From the NCBI RefSeq assembly GCF_018141545.1, contig NZ_CP064356.1:3299001-3363000 (forward strand): DNA of 64,000 bases, given 5' to 3'. Positions 1 to 7,142 of this stretch are shown piece after piece. Origin of the DNA: Miltoncostaea oceani. Lineage in GTDB: Bacteria > Actinomycetota > Thermoleophilia > Miltoncostaeales > Miltoncostaeaceae. The stretch's first letter is position 1. Every line of letters starts with the position of its first letter. A program made the position numbers and the translations under genes. The notes beneath the pieces were generated by a model that had not been told where the DNA came from, did no database searches, and saw nothing but the letters and a program-made list of their open reading frames with translations.

Positions 1-77
1 ACGTCGGCGTAGAAGTCCACGTTCCGCTGGGCGTCCGCGGTGATCATCGTGATGTGGTGGAGGCCCTCGAGCTTCAT
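1..77 (-). CDS. VOC/glyoxalase-fold protein, N-terminal fragment
   Basis: Only the first 25 codons lie in the window; the gene continues past base 1. The peptide starts MKLEGLHHITMIT and goes on to ...NVDFYADV, the usual opening of vicinal-oxygen-chelate proteins: a metal-binding His in the first strand (LHHIT), then the NVDFY helix start. Members are metal-dependent dioxygenases, glyoxalases or resistance proteins, and the substrate cannot be told from this fragment. The ATG at 77 is preceded by a GAGGGG ribosome site. The promoter just upstream (109-148) carries two near-identical palindromes, so the gene is probably repressor-controlled. Confidence 0.8.
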   Translation of the reverse strand, partial: MKLEGLHHITMITADAQRNVDFYAD

Positions 78-108
78 GGCGTCGTCCCCTCGCGCGGTGC
101 ACAGATCG

Positions 109-148
109 TTGCGCGAGCAAATATATCCGGTGGTGCTTGCGCGCGCAA
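109..148 (-). promoter_or_regulatory. VOC gene promoter with twin palindromic operators
   Basis: Read on the minus strand, TTGCGC (148-143) and TATATT (125-120) form a -35/-10 pair with a 17-bp spacer. TTGCGCGCGCAA (137-148) overlaps the -35 box. The near-copy TTGCGCGAGCAA on the plus strand (109-120) sits just after the -10 box. The two 12-bp sites start 28 bp apart. This is the expected layout for a dimeric TetR- or MarR-type repressor that blocks RNA polymerase. No regulator gene adjoins it inside the window. The outer arms of the upstream palindrome extend to 132-153, so it could also form a hairpin downstream of the deacetylase gene. Confidence 0.6.
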
Positions 149-162
149 GCACCGCCGGCGGC

Positions 163-1173
163 TCAGAGCCCCCAGTGGTGGCCGATGACCGACGCCGCCC
201 GCGAGGTGGCGAAGTCGGGGGCTACCGACCGGGGCGGGCGGTCGTCGGCGAGGGCCCCCATCGTCGCGATCACCGACTCCGCCAGCGCCCCCAGGGCGTA
301 TCCGCCCTCCATCACGGCGCCGACGGGCGCCCCCACCCGCGTCCCGAGCGCCCGCACGTGACGGGCCATCTCGGCGAACGACGCGGCGTCGAGGAGGCAG
401 CCGCCGAGGGGGTCGTCGCGGTGGGCGTCGAAGCCGGCCGAGACCAGCACCAGCTGCGGCCGGAACTCCTCGGCGGCGGGCACGACGATCCACTCCAGGA
501 GGGACAGCCAGGCGTCCTCGTCGCTGCCCGCCGGCACCGGCAGGTTGATCGAGAACCCCGTCCCGGGACCCGACCCCACGTCGAGCAGCGGGCCCGTGCC
601 GGGGAACATCCCGCCCTGGTGGATGCTCGCGTAGAGCACGGCGTCGCTGCGGCGGAAGATGTCGTTGGTGCCGTTGCCGTGGTGGACGTCCCAGTCGATC
701 ACCAGCACCCGCGCGAGGCCGTGCGCGTCGAGGGCGTGGCGGGCGGCGACGGCGACGCTGTTGAGCAGGCAGAACCCCGACGTCGTGTCGTGGGCGGCGT
801 GGTGGCCGGGGGGCCGGACACCGCAGAACGCGACGGGCGCCTCCCCACCGAGCAGCGCGTCGACCATCGCGCACGCCCCGCCGGCGGCGCGCCGGGCCGC
901 CTCCCACGACCCCGGGCCGACGGGCGTCTCGGGGTCGAACGCGCCGCCGCCGCCGGCGCTCATCGCGCGGAGCGCCTGGACGTAGCGGGCGGAGTGGACC
1001 GCCGTCAGCTGCGCGTCGGTCGCGGGCGGCGCGGTGCGGCGGGCGTACCCGAGCCAGCCCCGCCGCGTGAGGGCGTCGGTGACGGCGGACATCCGCTCCG
1101 GTCGCTCCGGGTGCCCGCCACCCGTCACGTGACCGATGGCGGCAGGGTGGGAGAACCAGAGGGGCGGGCTCAC
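163..1173 (-). CDS. histone-deacetylase-family (AcuC-like) zinc deacetylase
   Basis: A 336-aa single-domain arginase/deacetylase-fold enzyme, predicted to hydrolyse acetyl groups from protein lysines or small acetylated amines. Visible motifs: HPERP near residue 21, PPGHH (121-125, catalytic His pair), DWDVHHGNGT (160-169, zinc Asp and His), SAGFDAH (245-251, second zinc Asp) and EGGY near 292. All catalytic and metal residues appear present. GTG is the start because it overlaps the stop of the upstream acetyltransferase/acyl-CoA synthetase gene as GTGA and keeps the conserved N-terminal WFSHP...HPERPER segment. The coupling to a GNAT-containing gene suggests a writer/eraser pair for reversible protein acetylation, like B. 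subtilis acuA-acuC. The partnership is inferred. Confidence 0.9.
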   Translation of the reverse strand: MSPPLWFSHPAAIGHVTGGGHPERPERMSAVTDALTRRGWLGYARRTAPPATDAQLTAVHSARYVQALRAMSAGGGGAFDPETPVGPGSWEAARRAAGGACAMVDALLGGEAPVAFCGVRPPGHHAAHDTTSGFCLLNSVAVAARHALDAHGLARVLVIDWDVHHGNGTNDIFRRSDAVLYASIHQGGMFPGTGPLLDVGSGPGTGFSINLPVPAGSDEDAWLSLLEWIVVPAAEEFRPQLVLVSAGFDAHRDDPLGGCLLDAASFAEMARHVRALGTRVGAPVGAVMEGGYALGALAESVIATMGALADDRPPRSVAPDFATSRAASVIGHHWGL

Positions 1174-3905
1174 GGCGGGGCGGCCCCCCACTCGGGCGGC
1201 GGGGCGGCGTGCAGCGACGGCCAGGGCGGGGCGGGGGGCGCCGGGGCGACGCGCACCCGGGCGTCGAGGATCACGACGCCCTCGGGCGACACGTTCACGG
1301 GGTTGCAGTCCAGCTCCACGATCTGCGGGTGGGCGTGCACCATCGCGGCGACCCGCAGCACCAGCTCCTCGAGGGCCCCGACGTCGCAGGGCGGGGCGCC
1401 CCGGTAGCCCTGCAGCAGCGGCAGCATCCGCAGGCCCGCGACCATGGTGCGGGCGCCGAGGTCGGTCAGCGGGGTGAGGCGGACGGCGATGTCGCGGTGG
1501 ATCTCCGCGCCCGTCCCGCCCATCCCGCACACGACGACGGGGCCGAACTGGGGGTCGGTCGTGCTGCCGACGAGCATCTCCACGCCGCCGCGCACCATCG
1601 GCTGCACGAGGAAGCCGGTGACGTCGTGGCCGAGGACGGCGAGCCGGTCCCGCATCTCCTGCGCGGCGGCGGTCACGGCGGCCACCCCGGCCAGGCCGAG
1701 GCGCACCGCCCCGACGTCGGTCTTGTGCACCAGCCCCGCGGCGATCGCCTTCAGGGCGACGGGCTCGCCGATCGCGGCGGCCGCCGCACCGGCCTCGGCG
1801 GGCGTGGCGGCGACGCGGGATGTGATGAGCGGCAGGCCGTAGCAGGCGAACAACGCCGCCAGGTCCGCCGCGGGCAGCCACTCCGCGCCCGCCACCACGG
1901 CCCCCGAGAGGAGGCTCGTCGCGTGCTCGGGGCGTGTGCCGGGGAACCCCGGGACGCGGCCGGGCGGGAGGCGGCGCCAGTCGGCGTACCCCACCACCCG
2001 CGCGAGGGCGGTCGCGGCGGCCTCCGGGTACTCGTAGACGGGCGGCGCACCCGGCGACGCGGTCTCGAGGGCCTCGGCCCGGTCGGCCGCGGACATCAGC
2101 ACGGAGATCACGGGGAGATCCGGCTGCAGACGGGCGGTGACGGCCTGCACCTCGGCGGCCACGGCGCCGCCCACGCTCCCGAGCCCCGGCTGGATGTAGA
2201 TCACGATGACGGCGTCGAGCCCCCCGTGGACGATCATCTCCTCGAGGACGGGCCCGAAGTCCTCCGGGCCGGCGGCGGCGAGCAGGTCGACGGGGTTCCC
2301 GAGGGACGCCTCCGCGGCGACGAGGGGACGCAGCCGCTCCCGCAGGTCCGGGGGCAGCTCGACCACGTCGAGGCCCTGCTCCTCGCAGGCGTCGGCGCAG
2401 AGGATGCCGGGGCCGCCGGCGTTCGTGAGGATCCCGACCCGCCGGCCCGCGGGCAGCGGCTGGCCCGACAGGAGCCGGGTCACGTCGAAGAGCTCCGCCA
2501 ACGTCGCGGTGCGGATCACCCCCGCCTGGCGGAAGAGGGCGTCGACGGTGACGTCGGAGGCCGCGACCAGCGCGCCGGTGTGGGAACCGGCCGCGCGCGC
2601 CCCGGCGCCGCCACGGGCCCCCTTGATCGCCACGATCGGGGTGGTGCGCGACAGGCGCCGCGCGACCCGGGCGAAGGCGCGCGGGTTGCCGAACGACTCG
2701 AGGTAGAGCAGGACGACCTCGGTGGCGGGGTCGTCCTCCCAGAAGCGCAGCAGGTCGTTGCCGGAGATGTCGGCCTTGTTCCCGACCGAGACGAACGACG
2801 AGATCCCGACGCCCATCTCGCGCGCCCGTTCGAGCAGGGCGATGCCGAGCCCGCCACTCTGGGAGAGCATCGCGACGTTGCCGGCCGGGGGCATCCCCGT
2901 CGCGAACGTCGCGTTGAGGCGGGCGCCCTCCGCGGTGTTGATGACCCCGAGGCAGTTGGGGCCGACGAGGCGCATCCCCGTCGCCCGGCAGATCTCGACG
3001 AGCTCGGCCTGGGCGGCGGAGCCGTCGGCGCCGACCTCCGCGAACCCGGCGCTCAGGACCACCAGGGAGCGCACCCCCCGCACCCCGCAGGCGCGCGCCA
3101 CGTCGAGGACGCTCCGGGCGGGCACCGCGACGACGGCCAGGTCGACGCCCTCCGGCAGGTCCTCCACGCCCGGCAGGCACGGCAGGCCCTGGACCTCCGT
3201 CGCCGACCGGTTCACCACGTGGAGCGCCCCCGCGTACCCGCCGGCCCGGAGGTGGCGGAGCACCTCGCCGCCGACGGAGCCGGGGCGGCGCGACGCCCCG
3301 ATCACCGCGACCGACTCCGGGGCGAGCACGCGGCGCACCATCGCCGCGGCGGCGGTCCGCTGGCGGTCCTCGAAGGCGGCGGCCGCGGTGGGCGACGGCG
3401 ACGACGGGAACCGCACGAAGTGGGTGCCGCGGTCGCTGCGCAACAGGACCGGGAAGCCGCTCGCGCGGAACATGTCGATCATCCGGCGGTTCTCGGACAT
3501 CACCTCCGCGTCGAGCAGCTCGACGCCGGCGGCGTGCGCGTGCTCGGCGAGGTGGGCGAGCAGCAGGGTCCCGAGTCCCCGTCCCTGGAAGTCGTCGGCC
3601 ACCGTGAAGGCGACCTCGGCCACCCGGCCGCCGGGCTCGCGGACGTACTGGGCGTGCCCGACGATGCGCTCGGGGACCCCGCTGAGCACGACGAGGGCGT
3701 GGTCGCCGGGGCCGCCGCCGAGCGCCATGTCGCGCGCGGCGCGCGCCGGGTCGACCCTGCCGAAGAACCGGTTGCGCAGCGCGCCGGGCGACAGCCGCTC
3801 CAGGAAGGCCGTCAGCGCCGCGAGGTCGTCGGGGCGCACCGGGCGGACGCGGGCGGTCGAGCCGTCGCGCAGCTCGACATCGACCACGTCCGCCACGGTC
3901 GCCAC
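1170..3905 (-). CDS. GNAT acetyltransferase fused to ADP-forming acyl-CoA synthetase (Pat-like)
   Basis: A 911-aa protein. Residues 1-165 are a GNAT domain with acetyl-CoA motif QGRGLG at 107-112. From about 195 comes a CoA-binding Rossmann domain (VIGASRRPGS), then the succinyl-CoA-synthetase-like domain with the GSHTGAL motif, whose His442 lies where the family carries its phosphohistidine, and a C-terminal ATP-grasp domain (about 670-890). E. coli Pat has the GNAT domain at the C-terminus; here it is N-terminal, as in the Streptomyces-type protein lysine acetyltransferases. Because the His is kept, the synthetase half may still be catalytic rather than only a sensor. The GTG at 3905 overlaps nothing but follows the upstream stop by 2 bases; GTG codons at 3896 and 3887 are alternatives. 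It is translationally coupled to the deacetylase downstream. Confidence 0.88.
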   Translation of the reverse strand: MATVADVVDVELRDGSTARVRPVRPDDLAALTAFLERLSPGALRNRFFGRVDPARAARDMALGGGPGDHALVVLSGVPERIVGHAQYVREPGGRVAEVAFTVADDFQGRGLGTLLLAHLAEHAHAAGVELLDAEVMSENRRMIDMFRASGFPVLLRSDRGTHFVRFPSSPSPTAAAAFEDRQRTAAAAMVRRVLAPESVAVIGASRRPGSVGGEVLRHLRAGGYAGALHVVNRSATEVQGLPCLPGVEDLPEGVDLAVVAVPARSVLDVARACGVRGVRSLVVLSAGFAEVGADGSAAQAELVEICRATGMRLVGPNCLGVINTAEGARLNATFATGMPPAGNVAMLSQSGGLGIALLERAREMGVGISSFVSVGNKADISGNDLLRFWEDDPATEVVLLYLESFGNPRAFARVARRLSRTTPIVAIKGARGGAGARAAGSHTGALVAASDVTVDALFRQAGVIRTATLAELFDVTRLLSGQPLPAGRRVGILTNAGGPGILCADACEEQGLDVVELPPDLRERLRPLVAAEASLGNPVDLLAAAGPEDFGPVLEEMIVHGGLDAVIVIYIQPGLGSVGGAVAAEVQAVTARLQPDLPVISVLMSAADRAEALETASPGAPPVYEYPEAAATALARVVGYADWRRLPPGRVPGFPGTRPEHATSLLSGAVVAGAEWLPAADLAALFACYGLPLITSRVAATPAEAGAAAAAIGEPVALKAIAAGLVHKTDVGAVRLGLAGVAAVTAAAQEMRDRLAVLGHDVTGFLVQPMVRGGVEMLVGSTTDPQFGPVVVCGMGGTGAEIHRDIAVRLTPLTDLGARTMVAGLRMLPLLQGYRGAPPCDVGALEELVLRVAAMVHAHPQIVELDCNPVNVSPEGVVILDARVRVAPAPPAPPWPSLHAAPPPEWGAAPP

Positions 3906-3907
3906 GG

Positions 3908-4528
3908 TCAGGCGGCCGGCGGCGCGGGGGGCGCCGCGGCGTCCGGGGCGGCGCGGGTGCGGAGCACGCCGCCGACGGTCAGCATCACGATGAGGCCGAT
4001 GCCGATGACGAGGAACACGATCCCCGTCGCGAGCGAGAAGAGCGAGATCTGCTCGCCGACGAAGGCCAGCTCCAGGCCGGTCGCGAGCGCCCGCTGGGTC
4101 ACCCACAGGTCGCGCGCCGGGTTCGTGACGGGCTGACCGGTCTTCGGGTCGGTCGCCGCCTCGGACTCGTTGAACACGTCGTTGCCCTCGGCGTCGAGGA
4201 AGCGGCCCATCTCGGCGAACGTCTTGCCGCCCGTCCCCTCGAGCGCGTGGACGCGCATCCAGTCGGCGAAGCACCGCGCCTCGGCGCCGGTCGTGATCTC
4301 CTCGTCGGCGACGTCGCACGTCGGGATGTCGACGCCCTCGATGTCGCCCTCGAAGGTCGCCGGGCTCATGTCGGGTGTGCCGACGATCTGCTCGCGGCTG
4401 ATCGTGTCGTGCACCTCGCTGCGGGCCGATGCCCCCTGCCAGATCCAGATCGCCCCGAGGACGATCAGCAGGGCCCCCGCGACGAGACCGCCGATCCAGA
4501 AGGCCTTGCGCATCCGGGCGTCGTCCAT
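3908..4528 (-). CDS. two-TM membrane protein of unknown function
   Basis: A 206-aa protein with a hydrophobic helix near residues 8-29, a roughly 120-residue extracytoplasmic region rich in Asp/Glu with two Cys (TCDVADEE and ARCFADW), and a second helix near 170-193. The C-terminal tail is Ala/Pro-rich. The two cysteines could form a disulfide. No enzyme motif is recognisable. ATG 4528 is preceded by a clear AGGAG. It ends 2 bases before the acetyltransferase/synthetase gene, so the two and the deacetylase probably form one operon, but nothing in the sequence ties this protein to acetylation. Confidence 0.8.
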   Translation of the reverse strand: MDDARMRKAFWIGGLVAGALLIVLGAIWIWQGASARSEVHDTISREQIVGTPDMSPATFEGDIEGVDIPTCDVADEEITTGAEARCFADWMRVHALEGTGGKTFAEMGRFLDAEGNDVFNESEAATDPKTGQPVTNPARDLWVTQRALATGLELAFVGEQISLFSLATGIVFLVIGIGLIVMLTVGGVLRTRAAPDAAAPPAPPAA

Positions 4529-4768
4529 GTGGTCCACTCCTCGCGATCCGATGGGCGTGGCGCTCGCGGCCGGCCCGCCCGGGTCCGGGGGCGGGCGGCG
4601 GCGAGGCACGCGTCGCCGGCGAGGCTACGGGCGGCGTGGGCCCGCGTCCGCCGCGTCACCCCGGACCGGTCCTGCGGGAAAACCCCCGGCCGTGACGGCC
4701 GGGCGGGACCCCTCAGGGTGCGAGCAGTAGCCCCCGCGTGACGGCGACGGTGGCGGCGGGCGCCGCCG

Positions 4769-5374
4769 TCATCGGTCCGGCGGGGTCGTCAGCGGGAAGC
4801 CGGCGATCGCGTCGGAGTCGGAGAACGAGTACGACATGGCGACGTCGCCGACGCAGTCGAGGTCGCGGCCGGCGAGCGCCGGGTCGGGCGCGACGGTCCA
4901 GGTGATGACGCGGCGGTCGGCGCTGATGGCGCCGGACGCCCCGACGAGCTGCGGGCCGCCGGCGACCTGGACCGTCGTGCGGACGAGGTCCGTGATGGCG
5001 CCGGGGGGGCCGTTGCTGTCGATGGTCGCCGCGACGCGGAGGTCGCCGGCGCGTCCCTCCCCCGCCGGGTCGGGCACGACGCACACCCCGCCGGGGCCGG
5101 TGGCGCCGGCGCCGAAGGTCAGGTCGGCGAACGTGCTGGCGCCGGGCGACGCCGTCGTGCCGAGCGGGGCCACCAGGGTGAGCGTCGCGATCAGGCTGCC
5201 GTCCTCGGGCTCGTAGGAGACCGTGACGCGGGACGCGTCGGCGAACTCCGTGCCCTCGAACGGCGGGCGGCTGTCCTGCGGGTCGTCCACCCCGCCCGTC
5301 CGCGGCACGGCCGTCGCGAGCCCGGCGACCAGCAGGAGCAGGGCGAGCGCGGACAGGGCGGCGGCGGTCCTCAT
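4769..5374 (-). CDS. secreted hypothetical protein
   Basis: A 201-aa protein with a classical signal peptide (MRTAAALSALALLLLVAGLATAV; no lipobox Cys), so it is likely exported and cleaved after residue about 22. The mature part is rich in beta-prone segments (DASRVTVSYEPEDGSLIATLTL, DRRVITWTVAPD) and has two Cys, suggesting a small beta-sandwich with a possible disulfide. I do not recognise the family. It stands alone, 240 bp from the upstream membrane-protein start, in a stretch (4529-4768) where I see no gene. Confidence 0.75.
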   Translation of the reverse strand: MRTAAALSALALLLLVAGLATAVPRTGGVDDPQDSRPPFEGTEFADASRVTVSYEPEDGSLIATLTLVAPLGTTASPGASTFADLTFGAGATGPGGVCVVPDPAGEGRAGDLRVAATIDSNGPPGAITDLVRTTVQVAGGPQLVGASGAISADRRVITWTVAPDPALAGRDLDCVGDVAMSYSFSDSDAIAGFPLTTPPDR

Positions 5375-5460
5375 GTCTCGACGGTACCGGCCCGCGTCCG
5401 TGGGCCACCCCCCGCGCGCGGGGTCCGCACCCCCCCGGTCGGGGGCGTCCCGCCTCCCGC

Positions 5461-6057
5461 CTAGCTGCCGAGGGCACCCGCCGCGCGCCGGCGGGCGCGG
5501 CGGCGCGGCAGCGGCGGCGCCGCATCGAGCGCCGCCCGCCAGCGTGCGCCGAGGGCGGGGTCGTGACCGGCGAGGTAGGCGCCCGTCCAGACGGCCGCGG
5601 CGTGGGCGACCCGCGGATCGTGCGACACCAGGCCCACGCTGCGGCGCTCGGAGAGGGGCTCGTCGGGATCCCCCTCGACGTCGCGGGCGATCAGGACCCC
5701 CGACCCCTCGGGGCCCGCGTACGCGAGGCAGAGCCAGTCGCGCCAGAACGGGTCGTCGCGTCCCACGTGCAGGATCACCGGGTCACCGGGTCCGCTCCGC
5801 GGGGGCCCGTCGGCGCCGACGGCGACGACGGTCATCGCCGCCCCGCGCGCGAAGTGACGCCACCGCGCCCGGTCGTGGTCGAAGAAGCGCATGCGCTGGA
5901 ACCCGCCGAACAGCAGCGGCGTGACGCCGCGCTGCACCCCGTAGCGGTCCTCCAGCTCGTGGCTCGCGGTGACGAGGGCGCGTCGCGTCTGCATCCGCGG
6001 CGCCCGGCCGGTGCTGGCGGCGATCAGGTCGAGCAGGGAGGGCGGCAGTGCGGGCAT
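5461..6057 (-). CDS. DICT-like sensory domain protein
   Basis: A 198-aa protein. The early segment TRRALVTASHELEDRYGV followed by PLLFGGFQRMRFF resembles the DICT domain, a sensory module usually attached to diguanylate cyclases or histidine kinases and sometimes found alone. The rest (VVAVGADGPPR...DPFWRDWLCLAYAGPEGSGVLIARD) fits the second half of that domain. No output domain is present, and the C-terminus is a short Arg/Ala-rich tail. I chose ATG 6057 because longer in-frame starts would run into the promoter of the divergent methyltransferase. Assignment rests on motif memory and is moderately sure. Confidence 0.65.
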   Translation of the reverse strand: MPALPPSLLDLIAASTGRAPRMQTRRALVTASHELEDRYGVQRGVTPLLFGGFQRMRFFDHDRARWRHFARGAAMTVVAVGADGPPRSGPGDPVILHVGRDDPFWRDWLCLAYAGPEGSGVLIARDVEGDPDEPLSERRSVGLVSHDPRVAHAAAVWTGAYLAGHDPALGARWRAALDAAPPLPRRRARRRAAGALGS

Positions 6058-6238
6058 CCGCCCGCTCCATCGGCCCCGCGGCGTGCGATCTGGAGTCGCC
6101 GGGGGCACGCGTCGCCCGGGGATGGGCACCGCCCCGGACGAAGATGGGCACCGGTCACCGATGGCGCGTCCGGCGGCCGCTCGTAGCGTCGGCGTACGCC
6201 GTGGCGCGGTGCCCGGCGACACACCGAGGAGAACTGAG

Positions 6239-7063
6239 ATGACCCCCACCCAGACCGCCCCCGCCCCCGACCTCGCCGCCGTCAAGACCCGCCAGCAGGC
6301 CGCCTGGTCGACCGGCGACTTCCACGTGGTCGCGGCGCGGATCGCCCTCACCGCCGAGCGCCTCTGCGACACGGCCGACCTGCACGCCGGATGGCGTGTC
6401 CTCGACGTCGCGACCGGCAGCGGCAACGCCGCGATCGCCGCCGCCCGCCTCGGGTGCACGTCGGTCGGCGTCGACTACGTCCCGTCGCTCGTCGCCCGGG
6501 GCCGCGAGCGGGCGGCGGCCGAGGGCCTCGACGTCGACCTGCGGGACGGCGACGCCGAGGACCTCCCCTTCCCCGACGCCGCGTTCGACGCGGTCACGTC
6601 GGTGTTCGGCTGCATGTTCGCCCCCGACCACGAGCGCGCCGCCGCCGAGCTGCTGCGCGTCTGCCGCCCCGGCGGCACCATCGCGCTCGCGAGCTGGACG
6701 CCGGAGGGCTTCATCGGCGACCTGTTCCGCGTCGTCGCCGCGCACGTGCCGCCGCCCGCCGGGCTGCGGCCGCCGATGCTGTGGGGCACCGAGGCCCACC
6801 TGCGCACCCTGTTCGGCGACGGCGTCACCTCCCTGCGGGTCGTCCCGCGGACGTTCACGTTCCGCTTCGCCTCCGCGGACGAGTTCGCCGACGTCTTCGT
6901 CCGCTGGTACGGCCCGACGGCCGCGGCGTACCGGGCGCTCGGCGACGGGGGCGAGGCCCTCCGCGCCGACCTGGCCGCGCTCGCCCGTGACGCGGACCGT
7001 CTCGGCGGCGGCGCCATCGCGGTCGACGCCGCCTACACCGAGGCGATCGCGACGCGGCGGTGA
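6239..7063 (+). CDS. class I SAM-dependent methyltransferase (UbiE-like)
   Basis: A 274-aa protein with the Rossmann-like methyltransferase core: motif I VLDVATGSGNAA near residue 54, an acidic second strand (VGVDY), DGDAEDLPFPDAAFDAVTS (motif II/III) and LLRVCRPGGTIAL (motif IV). This is the methyltransf_11 layout of small-molecule C/O-methyltransferases. The C-terminal 90 residues, likely the substrate lid, show no recognisable signature. ATG 6239 follows GAGGAGAACTGAG, an excellent ribosome site. It is divergent from the DICT-domain gene and convergent with the phospholipase-like gene, separated from the latter by a strong hairpin. Substrate unknown. Confidence 0.88.
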   Translation: MTPTQTAPAPDLAAVKTRQQAAWSTGDFHVVAARIALTAERLCDTADLHAGWRVLDVATGSGNAAIAAARLGCTSVGVDYVPSLVARGRERAAAEGLDVDLRDGDAEDLPFPDAAFDAVTSVFGCMFAPDHERAAAELLRVCRPGGTIALASWTPEGFIGDLFRVVAAHVPPPAGLRPPMLWGTEAHLRTLFGDGVTSLRVVPRTFTFRFASADEFADVFVRWYGPTAAAYRALGDGGEALRADLAALARDADRLGGGAIAVDAAYTEAIATRR

Positions 7064-7096
7064 CGTCGCGGCGGGGGCCCGTGAGGCCGGCCCCGG

Positions 7097-7128
7097 CGGC
7101 CCCGTGCGGAACGCTCCGCGCGGGGCCG
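7097..7128. terminator. bidirectional hairpin terminator
   Basis: CGGCCCCG-TGCGGA, loop ACGC, TCCGCG-CGGGGCCG form a 14-bp stem with one G-U pair, between two convergent genes. There is no long T-run, as is common in very GC-rich actinobacteria. Confidence 0.65.
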
Positions 7129-7142
7129 TCGTCGTCCCCGGG

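Noticed and set aside
1209-4136. Long open frame on the plus strand across the acetyltransferase/synthetase gene
   Set aside because: Composition-driven antisense frame, His/Arg/Gly-rich and without domains.
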